From positions 1 to 16,449 of the forward strand of contig CAJKFZ010000034.1 of the NCBI GenBank assembly GCA_905199285.1: a stretch of DNA of 16,449 nucleotides. Direction: 5' to 3'. Under the pieces are notes generated by a model. The model did not search any database. It was given only the letters and a program-made list of their open reading frames with translations, and had not been told where the DNA came from. This document shows positions 1-7,676 of the stretch, piece by piece. The stretch is from an uncultured Ruminococcus sp. (GTDB lineage: Bacteria > Bacillota > Clostridia > Oscillospirales > Ruminococcaceae). The stretch's first letter is position 1, and each line of letters begins with the position of its first letter. The position numbers and the translations under genes were made by a program.

Positions 1-13
1 TAGATAATACATA

Positions 14-43
14 TTGGACAACTGTGCAAAGTAGGTGTATAAT
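14..43 (+). promoter_or_regulatory. sigma-70-type promoter P1 of the decayed ABC cassette
   Basis: The -35 TTGGAC lies at 14-19 and the -10 TATAAT at 38-43, with an 18-base spacer. The first 50 bases of the window match the promoter region that begins at 1515 at nearly every position, including the 15-base block that starts TAGATAATAC. The spacer carries TGTGCAAA, also found in the promoter at 9177. A perfect -10, a near-consensus -35 and this recurrence make it a convincing promoter. It points into the decayed importer genes. Confidence 0.75.
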
Positions 44-65
44 AGAATTATCATAAGGAAAGGAA

Positions 66-113
66 ATGGTGAATCACATGAAAAAATCAATTATTGCAGG
101 AGCATTTCAATGA
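66..113 (+). other. possible leader peptide or stub of a lost binding-protein gene
   Basis: A very short frame opens just after a purine-rich stretch at 55-64 and reads M-V-N-H-M-K-K-S-I-I-A-G-A-F-Q, then TGA. From the ATG at 78 it resembles the first ten residues of a lipoprotein signal peptide (MKKSIIAGAF), like the MKKIISFLTAG start of the intact binding protein at 12169. Its TGA overlaps the ATG of the ATPase at 110 as ATGA. Importers of this family usually have a binding-protein gene, and none is seen here. I infer either a deleted binding-protein gene reduced to its start, or a translationally coupled leader. The choice between ATG 66 and ATG 78 is uncertain. Confidence 0.3.
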
Positions 114-617
114 ATACGAGTAAAATAGAAATTAGAAATCTGATTGTAGATTATATCGAGAAAAAGAAGAACTTTACGGCTTTGAAAAATGTCAGCTTTC
201 CTATCAATGACGGCGAATTTGTCAGCATTATCGGTGCAAGTGGCTGCGGAAAATCCACACTTTTTAGCGTTTTGGAGTGCATCAACAAACCTGCGGAGGG
301 TGAGGTGTTGATAGACGGCGAAAAGGTGAATGGCAGCGGCAGCAATCGCAGCGTTGTGTTTCAGCATTATTCCCTTTTTCCGTGGATGACAACACGAAAA
401 AATGTGGCTTTTGGTATTCAGCAGGTGCGAAAGGAATTATCCCGAACGCAGCGTCTGCAAGTCGCAGATGAATTTCTGGACAAAGTGGGACTAAGCGAGT
501 TCAGAAATAAATATCCTTCCCGGCTTTCAGGCGGCATGCAGCAATTGCAATAGCGTTTGCAATGGGTACTAAAATTCTTCTTATTGACTAAGCATTTAGC
601 GCTTTTGCGCAATTCTT
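110..617 (+). pseudogene. ABC transporter ATPase, nitrate/sulfonate/taurine type, broken
   Basis: The start is ATG 110, preceded by GCAGGAG at 96-102. The intact part encodes the first 147 residues of an SsuB/TauB-type ATPase: Walker A GASGCGKST at residues 42-50, the Q-loop in VVFQHYSLFPW, and the signature LSGGMQQ at 139-145. Directly after the signature the frame is lost and TAG closes it at 551-553. The next frame continues the family (IAIAFAMGTKILLID), but the Walker B glutamate codon is replaced by TAA, followed by AFSAFAQ and then nothing recognisable. So Walker B, the H-loop and the C-terminal third are lost, and the protein cannot hydrolyse ATP. It is a paralogue of the intact ATPase at 13866. 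A permease remnant follows directly. Confidence 0.85.
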
Positions 618-1484
618 ATGCTTATACAGTTTTTGCCTGATAAATCGCAAAAAGAAGTCTGCACTTCAAGTTTGATTGTTTTTGCAATTGCAGCAGAAGC
701 CGTTGTGATCATATTGTCCTTTTTGATAAAGAGAAAAGAATCGTTGTCGCTGACACTTGATATTTTTGGCTTTATTTATGTATTTCTGACAGTATGGACT
801 TTGGCAACGGCTAAATTTGATTTGTTTAATGATTTGCTTTTTCCTGCTCCCGGAAAAGTTATTGCTTAGTTTGCGGAGGATAAAACTGTTGTTTTAACCA
901 ATATAAAAAGCTCTGTGGGAATTATCATTCAAGGATTTTTGCTGGCAGTGGTGATGGTTATACCTTTAGGGCTTCTGATTGGATTGAATGCGAGGCTTGG
1001 AAACGCTGCGGCATATCTGACAAAATTTTTCAGCTCTATTCCTCCAATCGTATATATTCCATACGGAATTGCGCTTTTACCTACATTCCGTTCCGTTTCG
1101 GTTTTTGTAATCTTTTTGGCATCGTTCTGGCCAATATTTGCAGGTACAATGAGTGGTGTACTGAACGTTGACAAGAAGATCGTGGATTCCGCAAAGGTTC
1201 TGAACGTGAAAAAGCCTGCCATGCTGACATCGGTTATTCTTCCGGCATCACTTCCGCAAATTTTCCTTGGCTGCAATCAGGGACTTAGCGTGTCATTTAT
1301 TCTCCTGACGTCTGCCGAGATGATCGGAGCAAGGGAGGACATGGGCTACTATGTCAAGTATTACTCTGACTTTGGCGATTATACACGCACGATTGCCGGT
1401 CTGCTTGTCATTGGTATTGTCGTTATTGCTGTGACATTTCTTTTTAACAGATTTCAGAAATATCTTTTGCGTTGGAGAAAGTAA
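618..1484 (+). pseudogene. ABC transporter permease, SsuC/TauC type, interrupted by a stop
   Basis: Two open stretches, 618-866 and 870-1484, lie in the same frame and are separated only by TAG at 867-869. Together they read as one BPD-transport permease of about 288 residues: two N-terminal membrane segments, a periplasmic-entry motif LLFPAPGKVIA, then several membrane helices and the cytoplasmic EAA-type loop around DSAKVLNVKKPAMLTSVILP. The TAG falls where Gln would fit (VIA-stop-FAED), so a single CAG-to-TAG change would explain it. The start at 618 has no clear ribosome binding site and may lie beside the deletion that ended the ATPase gene. Reinitiation at GTG 915 could give a fragment lacking the first helices, but a working transporter is unlikely because the ATPase is broken too. 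Confidence 0.8.
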
Positions 1485-1488
1485 TGCA

Positions 1489-1507
1489 CTATAGATTAAA
1501 TCTATAG
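1489..1507. promoter_or_regulatory. 19-base palindrome upstream of the CoA-ligase promoter
   Basis: CTATAGATTAAATCTATAG has 9-base arms that are exact reverse complements around one central A. It begins five bases after the permease stop and ends about 20 bases before the -35 at 1528. No T-tract follows, so it is not a classical terminator. Its position fits an operator or activator site for the 1528 promoter. The regulator is unknown. Confidence 0.45.
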
Positions 1508-1527
1508 CTTGTTATAGATAATACATA

Positions 1528-1557
1528 TTAGACAAATAGGCAAAATAGGCGTATAAT
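1528..1557 (+). promoter_or_regulatory. promoter P2 of the CoA-ligase gene, with tandem ATAGGC
   Basis: The -35 TTAGAC is at 1528-1533 and the -10 TATAAT at 1552-1557, spaced by 18 bases. The region from 1515 is a near copy of the window's first 50 bases. The spacer holds two copies of ATAGGC (1536-1541 and 1545-1550), nine bases apart. A further short palindrome, ACAGGA-AA-TCCTGT, lies in the leader at 1567-1580. Confidence 0.75.
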
Positions 1558-1603
1558 AATAACAGAACAGGAAATCCTGTGAAATAATTGGAGGTAATGT
1601 AAC

Positions 1604-2947
1604 ATGAGTACAAGAGACGTTAACAATAAATTCTGGAATGAGGAACTTGAAACAATGCCCCGTGAGGAGCTTGAAAAGAAGCAGCTTGAAGATTTGAAAG
1701 AAATCGTGAAGTTTGCCTATGACAACGCTCCCTATTACAAGCGTTCATTTGATGAAGCAGGTGTAAAGCCGGAGGATATTCACACTCTTGCCGATATTCA
1801 GAAGTTTCCTTTCATTAACAAGACTACGCAGCGCGACACACAAGGCGTAGGCTCGTTCCTTGGTGAATTATGTGCTGTTCCCGAAGAAGATGTTGTGTTT
1901 ATTTCAACATCGTCAGGTTCGACAGGAGTGCCTACAATGAGTCCGTTTACTAAAAAAGATTTTGACGAATTTCAGGATACAGAAAGCCGCTGGTTCTGGC
2001 AGGTGGGCATGAGACCAAATGATCGCTATGTTCACGCTCTGAATTTCTCTCTGTATGTTGGCGGCCCTGATGTAATCGGCGCACAGAACCTTGGCGCATT
2101 GTGTATCTGGGGCGGCACTCTCCCCAGCGAAAGACTGCTGTTTATTCTGAAAACCTACCAGCCAACAATTATCTGGACAAGCCCATCCTATGCATGGCAG
2201 TTGGGCGAAAAGGCAAAAAAAGCAGGCATCGATCCGAAAAAAGATTTGTCTATTAAGAAAATTATTGTTGCAGGAGAGCTTGGCGGTTCTATTGACGCAA
2301 CACGAAAGGCGATTGAAGATCTATGGGGCGCTGAGGTTTACGACTTTTACGGACTTTCCGATATTTTTGGTGCTTGTGCCGCACAATGCGAGTATCATGA
2401 CGGTCTGCACATTGCAGAAAATCATATTCTTGTGGAAACGGTTGACATTCATACAGGTGAGATTCTGCCGCCCGGTGAAGTAGGCGAGCTGGTGTTCACA
2501 ACACTCCGTAAACACGCAAGACCTCTCATTCGTTTCAAGACAGGCGACATCGGCTACATAGACAACACGCCCTGCAAATGCGGACGCACTCACGGCAGAA
2601 TCCACATCAACGGCAGAAAGGACGATATGTTTATAGTTTCGGCTGTTAATGTGTTCCCAAGCGATATTGAGGCTGTTATCAGAGAACTTGACGGCGTGAC
2701 AGGCGAATATCTTATTCGTGTATTTCAAAAGGATTTCACTTGCAAATACTCCGTTGAGATCGAGAAAAATTCTGATAATCCTGCATCTGATGATTCTGTT
2801 GCAGAGACGGTTTCAGCGGCATTAAAAGCAAGAATCGGCGTAAAGCCTTATAAAGTTATTGTACATCCAGACGGCGGTCTTGATACACGTTCGGAGCATA
2901 AATCCAAGCGAATCATTGATGAAAGAAAATTGGACTATACAATTTAA
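1604..2947 (+). CDS. phenylacetate-CoA ligase-family adenylate-forming enzyme
   Basis: This cytoplasmic enzyme of the PaaK branch of the adenylate-forming superfamily should activate an aryl or other carboxylic acid with ATP, usually as a CoA thioester. The 447-residue length is normal for the family. Visible motifs are the phosphate-binding loop STSSGSTGVPT (residues 101-111), YDFYGLSD (247-253), RFKTGD (310-315), the Cys pair CKCGRTHGRI (324-333) and the C-terminal hinge GRKDDMF (337-343), followed by the small ACT-like end domain. ATG 1604 has GGAGG about eight bases upstream. A terminator-like hairpin and a glutamate-cysteine ligase gene follow. The natural acid is unknown. In gut Clostridia such enzymes often act on phenylacetate or indoleacetate, but context here points equally to a thiol-conjugate pathway. 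Confidence 0.85.
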   Translation: MSTRDVNNKFWNEELETMPREELEKKQLEDLKEIVKFAYDNAPYYKRSFDEAGVKPEDIHTLADIQKFPFINKTTQRDTQGVGSFLGELCAVPEEDVVFISTSSGSTGVPTMSPFTKKDFDEFQDTESRWFWQVGMRPNDRYVHALNFSLYVGGPDVIGAQNLGALCIWGGTLPSERLLFILKTYQPTIIWTSPSYAWQLGEKAKKAGIDPKKDLSIKKIIVAGELGGSIDATRKAIEDLWGAEVYDFYGLSDIFGACAAQCEYHDGLHIAENHILVETVDIHTGEILPPGEVGELVFTTLRKHARPLIRFKTGDIGYIDNTPCKCGRTHGRIHINGRKDDMFIVSAVNVFPSDIEAVIRELDGVTGEYLIRVFQKDFTCKYSVEIEKNSDNPASDDSVAETVSAALKARIGVKPYKVIVHPDGGLDTRSEHKSKRIIDERKLDYTI

Positions 2948-2957
2948 TCTGAAAAGT

Positions 2958-2991
2958 AGCGTCTGCTTGATATTTTTAGGCGGACGCTTTT
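2958..2991 (+). terminator. hairpin with T-run between ligase and gshA-like gene
   Basis: The arms AGCGTCTGC (2958-2966) and GCGGACGCT (2980-2988) pair over nine bases with one G-T pair, followed by TTTT. It looks like a rho-independent terminator of moderate strength. It ends only about a dozen bases before the next start codon and no promoter fits between, so it probably attenuates rather than fully separates the two genes. Confidence 0.65.
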
Positions 2992-3002
2992 GAGGTGATG
3001 TG

Positions 3003-4172
3003 ATGAATACATTCAGCAACTATTTTTTTGAGGGCGGATTCGGATTGGAACGTGAAACGCTCCGAATTGATAAAAACGGCAGACTTGCCCAAACCCCACA
3101 CCCTTTCGATGATCCGCATTTGCAGCGTGACTTCTGCGAAAATCAGCTTGAAATTATTACAGGCGTAAATGATTCTGTCAAAAATGCCATCGAAGAGCTT
3201 GCGGAATGGGATTTGACCGCAAGAAAAAAACTTGCAGAAAGCAGTGAGCATCTTCATATTTATTCAAATCCTCCGTATTTTTCAGATGCATCGGAAATTC
3301 CTGTTGCGCATTCCGGTATGGAAATGTCAAAATTCAATTATCGCAAACAGCTTGAACAGAAGTACGGCAAACCCATGATGCTTTATTCGGGAATACATTT
3401 TAATTTTTCACTTTCAGAAAAGTATCTCCGTGAAATCAAGGATATTGGGCAGGAGTTCGGGCAATTCAAGGACAGCGTTTATTTCAGACTCATGAAGCAG
3501 ATCTTTCGGCATAGCTGGCTGATTGTTCTGCTGACCGCTGCAAGTCCGATATATGACCGTTCATTTGTTGAAGCAGGCAGTTCGGGTAAGGCGTTCAGCG
3601 GTTACGGCTCAATGAGAAATTCCGAGTTCGGCTACTGGAATCAATTCATACCGACTCTTGACTACAGCGATATTGAATCATTCACCGACAGCATACAAGG
3701 CTATATTGACGACGGATTTCTCTTGTCACCTGCGGAGCTGTATTTGCCTGTCCGTTTGAAACCAAAGGGTGCATACAGTTTTGATGCACTGAAAAATGGT
3801 ATCGACCATATTGAGCTGCGAATGTTTGACTTAAATCCATTGAGTGATGTGGGGATTTTCAGCGAAGATGCCAAATTTGCACATCTCCTGATGCTGTACC
3901 TGCTGCATCTGTCTGACTTCGATTTTACTGCAAAGCTACAGGAAAAAGCTGTTTATGATCATAAGGCAGCCGCAAAATATATGCCGGATCAGTATTATAT
4001 TAATAAGGCAAAGGCGATAATTACCGAAATGGAACAGTTTTTTGATGGATATGTCTATGCTGAAAAAGTGCTTGAATATCAGAAAAGAAAACTTACAGAA
4101 AATCAACGGTATTGCGTTAGAATTTATGAGAGGAGCTGGGAGTCGTGTGCGAATTATTCGGTGCAAGTCTAA
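3003..4172 (+). CDS. glutamate-cysteine ligase (GshA class I type)
   Basis: The protein should join glutamate to cysteine through the gamma-carboxyl group using ATP, giving gamma-glutamylcysteine. Class hallmarks are GLERETLRI near the N-terminus (residues 14-22), SGIHFNFSL, and HIELRMFDLNPLSDVG, which match E. coli GshA blocks. At 389 residues it is shorter than E. coli GshA (about 518), mainly at the C-terminus. The last residues (ERSWESCANYSVQV) overlap the next gene and look atypical, so a late frameshift cannot be excluded. ATG 3003 is chosen because AGGTG lies six bases upstream; the GTG at 3000 is less likely. No GshB or ATP-grasp glutathione synthetase domain is present here. The overlap with the class II amidotransferase suggests translational coupling and recalls the EgtA/EgtC pairing of ergothioneine synthesis, although EgtB, EgtD and EgtE are absent. 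Confidence 0.82.
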   Translation: MNTFSNYFFEGGFGLERETLRIDKNGRLAQTPHPFDDPHLQRDFCENQLEIITGVNDSVKNAIEELAEWDLTARKKLAESSEHLHIYSNPPYFSDASEIPVAHSGMEMSKFNYRKQLEQKYGKPMMLYSGIHFNFSLSEKYLREIKDIGQEFGQFKDSVYFRLMKQIFRHSWLIVLLTAASPIYDRSFVEAGSSGKAFSGYGSMRNSEFGYWNQFIPTLDYSDIESFTDSIQGYIDDGFLLSPAELYLPVRLKPKGAYSFDALKNGIDHIELRMFDLNPLSDVGIFSEDAKFAHLLMLYLLHLSDFDFTAKLQEKAVYDHKAAAKYMPDQYYINKAKAIITEMEQFFDGYVYAEKVLEYQKRKLTENQRYCVRIYERSWESCANYSVQV

Positions 4173-4897
4173 AAGAAAATGAAGATATAAGCGGCTATTT
4201 ATCAGAGTTTTTCAGTCACGGTGTGCAGCATCCTCACGGCTGGGGAATATATCGTGAACATCACGGAAATTTTGAGATCGTAAAAGAGGCTGTCAGTTCG
4301 ATAAAAAGTGAGCTTGCAAAGGAAATCGCTCGAACGACTGAGCCGCAAAAGCATTTTATGGCACATATACGACTTGCTACAGCAGGTGCGGTCAAAACGG
4401 AAAACTGTCATCCGTTCAGCGGAATAGATGCATCGGGAAAATGCTGGACGCTGGTACATAATGGCACAATTTATGCGGTAAATAAGACTTTTCCGTATCG
4501 GTCGGCACAGCATGGAAATACGGATTCCGAGCGTGTTTTTCTGTATTTGCTTGACAAGTTGAACAAGGTATGTCCAAGTAATGAGAGTGAACGTTTTGCA
4601 GTTGTAGATGAAGTTGTGCAGGAACTTTCGGAAGACAATAAGCTGAATCTGCTCATCTCAGACGGTGAGATTCTGTACGTTCATAAAAATATGGAGGAAA
4701 CGCTGTTTTACCTAAAAACCGATAACGGCTATTATTTCTGTACCAAGCCTCTTGGAAACGGTGTATGGACGGAGTTTCCGACAGCACAGTTGATTGCTTT
4801 TCAGAACGGTGAAAAGCTGTTTTCAGGTACAAATCACGGAAAAATATTCACTTCTGTGATGCAAAGTATTTCTGTTTACGATGCGATGAATATATGA
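4145..4897 (+). CDS. class II glutamine amidotransferase, YafJ/EgtC type
   Basis: This 250-residue protein is a stand-alone Ntn-hydrolase glutaminase domain. Cys2 would be the nucleophile after Met removal (MCELFGASL). Further motifs are HGWGIY (31-36), HIRLAT with Arg76, VHNGTI with Asn106-Gly107, and NTDSERVF with Asp127. GTG 4145 is chosen because it places Cys at position 2 and has AGGAG at 4131-4135; this gives a 28-base overlap with the upstream gene. No synthase domain is attached, so ammonia transfer is unlikely. In EgtC the same fold removes a gamma-glutamyl group. Next to a gamma-glutamylcysteine-forming enzyme, gamma-glutamyl hydrolysis of a conjugate is the best inference, but the substrate is unknown. 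Confidence 0.82.
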   Translation: MCELFGASLKENEDISGYLSEFFSHGVQHPHGWGIYREHHGNFEIVKEAVSSIKSELAKEIARTTEPQKHFMAHIRLATAGAVKTENCHPFSGIDASGKCWTLVHNGTIYAVNKTFPYRSAQHGNTDSERVFLYLLDKLNKVCPSNESERFAVVDEVVQELSEDNKLNLLISDGEILYVHKNMEETLFYLKTDNGYYFCTKPLGNGVWTEFPTAQLIAFQNGEKLFSGTNHGKIFTSVMQSISVYDAMNI

Positions 4898-4924
4898 CAA
4901 AATTTTTCAATTAATTTCTCAACG

Positions 4925-4980
4925 CCTATTGACAAGATAGGAAAAGTGTGCTATAATACGAATATAGCCTATCAATCAGG
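4925..4980 (+). promoter_or_regulatory. promoter of the sulfhydrylase gene with CCTAT/ATAGG dyads
   Basis: The -35 TTGACA (4929-4934) and -10 TATAAT (4952-4957) are both perfect, with a 17-base spacer. CCTAT at 4925-4929 and ATAGG at 4937-4941 form an inverted repeat around the -35. A second CCTAT (4968-4972) with AGG at 4978-4980 covers the likely start of transcription. Overlap with the core promoter fits a repressor site, plausibly for an Rrf2-type sulfur regulator such as the one whose remnant lies downstream. That assignment is inference. Confidence 0.7.
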
Positions 4981-5009
4981 TAGAATAAATAAGATTAGAG
5001 GTAATCATT

Positions 5010-5741
5010 ATGAGCAAGAATTATAAATTTGAGACTTTACAGCTTCACGTCGGACAGGAATCTCCCGATCCGGCAACAGATGCACGAGCTGTGCCGATCT
5101 ATGCAACAACCTCCTACGTTTTCAAGGATTCCGCACAGGCGGCAGGCCGTTTCGGACTGACCGAGGGCGGCAACATCTACACACGTCTGATGAACCCGAC
5201 TTCCGATGTTTTTGAGCAGAGAATTGCAGCTCTGGAGGGCGGTGCGGCAGCGCTTGCGACAGCTTCGGGGTCGGCAGCGATCTCATACGCAGTGCAGAAT
5301 ATCGCAACGGCAGGCGACCACATCGTCAGCTCCGTGAATCTTTACGGCGGTACATATAACCTTTTTGCAAATACTCTGAGAGAACAGGGACTTACGACTA
5401 CTTTCGTAGAGCATGGGGCTGACATTGTGGTACATTCCGCTACGAAATTCATAGGCGGTCACGGCACGGTAATGGGTGGTGTTGTTATTGACGGCGGTAA
5501 ATTTGATTGGGCGCAGAATGACAAATTTCCTGGACTTTCCAAGCCAAATCCGTCCTATCACGGCGTTGTATTCACCGAGGCTTGCGGCAATATCGCCTAC
5601 ATCATGAAACTCCGCACAACCCTCATGAGAGATCAGGGTGCGACTATTTCGCCATTCAATTCATTCCTGCTTTTACAAGGGTTGGAAACGCTGTCGCTTC
5701 GTCTGGAACGAAAGCGAGGGTATATCAAAAAAATATCTTGA
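5010..5741 (+). pseudogene. O-acetylhomoserine sulfhydrylase (MetY type), internally deleted and truncated
   Basis: The first 133 residues match MetY-type Cys/Met-metabolism PLP enzymes: FETLQLHVGQ, PIYATTSYVF, IYTRLMNPTSDVFE and LYGGTYNLF. At about 5405-5411 the sequence jumps from TTTFV directly to EHGADIVVHSATKF. The normal stretch of roughly 70 residues, including the PLP-nitrogen-binding Asp of the IVDNTFATPY block, is missing in frame. The PLP lysine survives as Lys146 (SATKF). Homology stops near LETLSLRLER at about 5711, where DNA from an Rrf2 regulator gene begins out of frame, adding a short foreign tail before TGA. The normal length is about 425 residues; this frame gives 243. The promoter and ribosome binding site (AGAGG) are intact, so a product may be made, but activity is very unlikely. 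Confidence 0.85.
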
Positions 5742-6045
5742 GCAAATTGTACCCATGCTGAACAGAGCCAGTATTCTCCGAACTACCCGTGGAAATAAAG
5801 GTGGATATTTGCTGACAAAAAAAGCTGGTGAGATAACAGTTGGGGATATTCTCCGTGCCACTGAGGGAAATCTTGCTCCTATTGCCTGCCTTGAATACGA
5901 GGTCAATGATTGTCCACGAAAAGCGCAATGCTCTACGCTTTACGTCTGGGAGGGACTTTATCAGCAGATTACGGGCTATCTTGACAGTATCACCTTGCAG
6001 GATATTGCCGATCGTGACAGAAACGGCGATGATTACAGTATATAA
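5712..6045 (+). pseudogene. Rrf2-family transcription regulator, N-terminus missing
   Basis: The frame from about 5712 encodes the recognition-helix half of an Rrf2 winged-helix domain (EGISKKYLEQIV, then ILRTTRGNKGGYLL), followed by the linker and the cysteine region CLEYEVNDCPRKAQC, whose three Cys could hold an Fe-S cluster as in IscR-like members. It ends normally at TAA. The first 25 or so residues (MKLSTKGRYAL-type start and helix 1) are absent, replaced by the end of the sulfhydrylase fragment in another frame. An ATG at 5638 lies in this frame but would add unrelated residues. The family regulates Fe-S, cysteine or nitrosative-stress genes; CymR-like sulfur control would fit the neighbourhood. 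The junction is a clean fusion, pointing to one deletion that removed two gene ends. Confidence 0.8.
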
Positions 6046-6144
6046 ATAATACATATCCTGTAGTGAGTGCTGAACTTGAACAGGATGAAAGTTGGTACTA
6101 TATAATTTAAGGAACGGATAATTTTCGGGTATGAAAATTTGAAG

Positions 6145-6187
6145 AAATGAGGTTTTAAACATTTTTCTGTTTAAAACCTCATTTTTT
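6145..6187. terminator. strong bidirectional terminator
   Basis: A perfect 16-base stem, 6145-6160 with 6169-6184, encloses an eight-base loop, with a T-run to 6187 on the plus strand and T-rich sequence on the minus-strand side. It sits between the plus-strand regulator remnant and the convergent pdxT gene, so it can stop transcription both ways. A smaller hairpin (AATTTTC/GAAAATT, 6120-6139) lies beside it. The rest of 6046-6144 shows no gene. Confidence 0.8.
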
Positions 6188-6213
6188 GAAATTATCTTCC
6201 AACTGCAATATTC

Positions 6214-6774
6214 CTATAGTTTTAGAAACATCTGATGTAGCCTTAAATCGTTTGTAAGTTCAGGATGAAAGGAGATTCCGATTTGATTTTGGTATTTGAC
6301 AGCAGTGATTTTATTATCCGTAACATTTAGGACTTCTGTGTCATCGGAGAGAGTTCTTTTAATATACGGTGCACGTATAAAACGCATGGGGAAATCAGAA
6401 ATACTGCCTATATCTCCTAAAGCGGAAAAGCTTCCAAGCTGTCTGCCATAAGCATTTCTGCAAACGATGACCGGAAGTGTTGCGAAAGCAACATCTTCGT
6501 TACCGGCAATTTCCTGTGACAGCAAAATGAGTCCTGCGCAAGTTCCAAGCGTCGGGATTCCTTTTTTTATCAGTAGTTTTAAAGGTTCAAGCAGACCCAG
6601 TTCTTTTGCAAGTTTTCGTTGAACAGTACTTTCTCCTCCCGGAAGTATGATACCATCAAGTTTAGTATCTAAATCTGAGATGTTTCTTATGAATTTATAT
6701 TTCACGGAGAGTTTTTTCAGTGTATCAGCGTGTTCCTGAAAAGCACCTTGTAAAGCTAAAATTCCTATTGCCAT
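6214..6774 (-). CDS. pdxT: pyridoxal 5'-phosphate synthase glutaminase subunit PdxT
   Basis: PdxT hydrolyses glutamine and passes ammonia to PdxS in the 12+12 subunit PLP synthase complex in the cytoplasm. The 186 residues start with GILALQGAFQEH and carry GGEST (46-50), the nucleophile Cys79 in GTCAG, and the catalytic pair His170 and Glu172 in SFHPEL. Length and motifs are normal. The ATG overlaps the pdxS stop (TAATG), and GAGG sits just upstream inside pdxS, so the two are translationally coupled. The stop is a genuine TAG. Confidence 0.96.
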   Translation of the reverse strand: MAIGILALQGAFQEHADTLKKLSVKYKFIRNISDLDTKLDGIILPGGESTVQRKLAKELGLLEPLKLLIKKGIPTLGTCAGLILLSQEIAGNEDVAFATLPVIVCRNAYGRQLGSFSALGDIGSISDFPMRFIRAPYIKRTLSDDTEVLNVTDNKITAVKYQNQIGISFHPELTNDLRLHQMFLKL

Positions 6775-7649
6775 TATTTACCTCTTTCCGACATAAGTAA
6801 AGCGATTTCCTGTTCGTTGATACCTACCATTGCTTCGCCGAGGTTCTCGGAAAGCTTCGCAAGGATATCGGGATCATCATAATTTGTGACAGCTTTTACG
6901 ATAGCATTTGCACGTTTTTCAGGATCTCCTGACCTGAATATGCCGGAACCTACAAATACACCCTCTGCGCCAAGTTGCATCATCAGTGCAGCGTCTGCCG
7001 GAGTTGCGATACCTCCTGCTGCAAAATTCACAACGGGGAGCTTGCTGTTTTCATGTACATATTTTATCAGTTCAAAAGGTACTTGAAGCTGCTTTGCATC
7101 CTCAAAGAGTTCATCATCACGCCTTGAAACGATGCGTGCTATCTCGCTTTGAATTTTTCTCATATGTCTTACAGCCTGAACAACGTCACCGGTACCCGGT
7201 TCTCCTTTTGTGCGTATCATAGAAGCGCCTTCCGCAATTCTTCTGAGAGCTTCACCAAGATCCTTTGCACCGCATACGAAAGGTACGTGGAACTTTGTTT
7301 TGTCGATATGATAAATATCATCGGCAGGGGATAACACTTCGCTTTCGTCTATATAGTCAATTTCAATAGCTTCCAGTATTTGAGCTTCCGTAAAATGCCC
7401 TATTCTGCACTTTGCCATGACAGGTATACTGACAGCATTTTGTATACCTTTTATCATAGCAGGATCACTCATTCTTGATACGCCTCCTGCTGCTCTGATG
7501 TCGGCAGGAATCCTTTCCAGTGCCATAACTGCACAAGCGCCTGCTGCTTCTGCTATTTTTGCCTGTTCAGGCGTTGTAACGTCCATAATAACGCCGCCCT
7601 TGAGCATTTGAGCCAGTTCCTTATTAAGCTGATAACGATTATTTTCCAT
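6774..7649 (-). CDS. pdxS: pyridoxal 5'-phosphate synthase subunit PdxS
   Basis: PdxS condenses ribose 5-phosphate, glyceraldehyde 3-phosphate and PdxT-derived ammonia into PLP. This 291-residue TIM barrel holds Asp23 (VIMDVT), Lys80 (MAKCRIGH) and Lys148 (RTKGEPGTG), matching the family's catalytic Asp and two Schiff-base lysines, plus GGIATPADAA and FVGSGIF. The start is the ATG at 7649-7647, with GGAGG nine bases upstream on the minus strand. An upstream in-frame extension to 7733 is rejected because it overlaps the promoter. It probably serves PLP demand of the cell, and is divergent from its likely regulator. Confidence 0.96.
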   Translation of the reverse strand: MENNRYQLNKELAQMLKGGVIMDVTTPEQAKIAEAAGACAVMALERIPADIRAAGGVSRMSDPAMIKGIQNAVSIPVMAKCRIGHFTEAQILEAIEIDYIDESEVLSPADDIYHIDKTKFHVPFVCGAKDLGEALRRIAEGASMIRTKGEPGTGDVVQAVRHMRKIQSEIARIVSRRDDELFEDAKQLQVPFELIKYVHENSKLPVVNFAAGGIATPADAALMMQLGAEGVFVGSGIFRSGDPEKRANAIVKAVTNYDDPDILAKLSENLGEAMVGINEQEIALLMSERGK

Positions 7650-7676
7650 GATATTTTCCTCCAAAAACAGAATGTA

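Noticed and set aside
5638..5711. ATG 5638 as the true start of a full-length Rrf2 protein.
   Set aside because: The residues it adds are sulfhydrylase DNA read in another frame and do not resemble an Rrf2 N-terminus.
6145..6187. The 16-base perfect inverted repeat as the end of a small mobile element.
   Set aside because: It has a short loop and a T-run between convergent genes, with no partner repeat or target duplication; terminator fits better.
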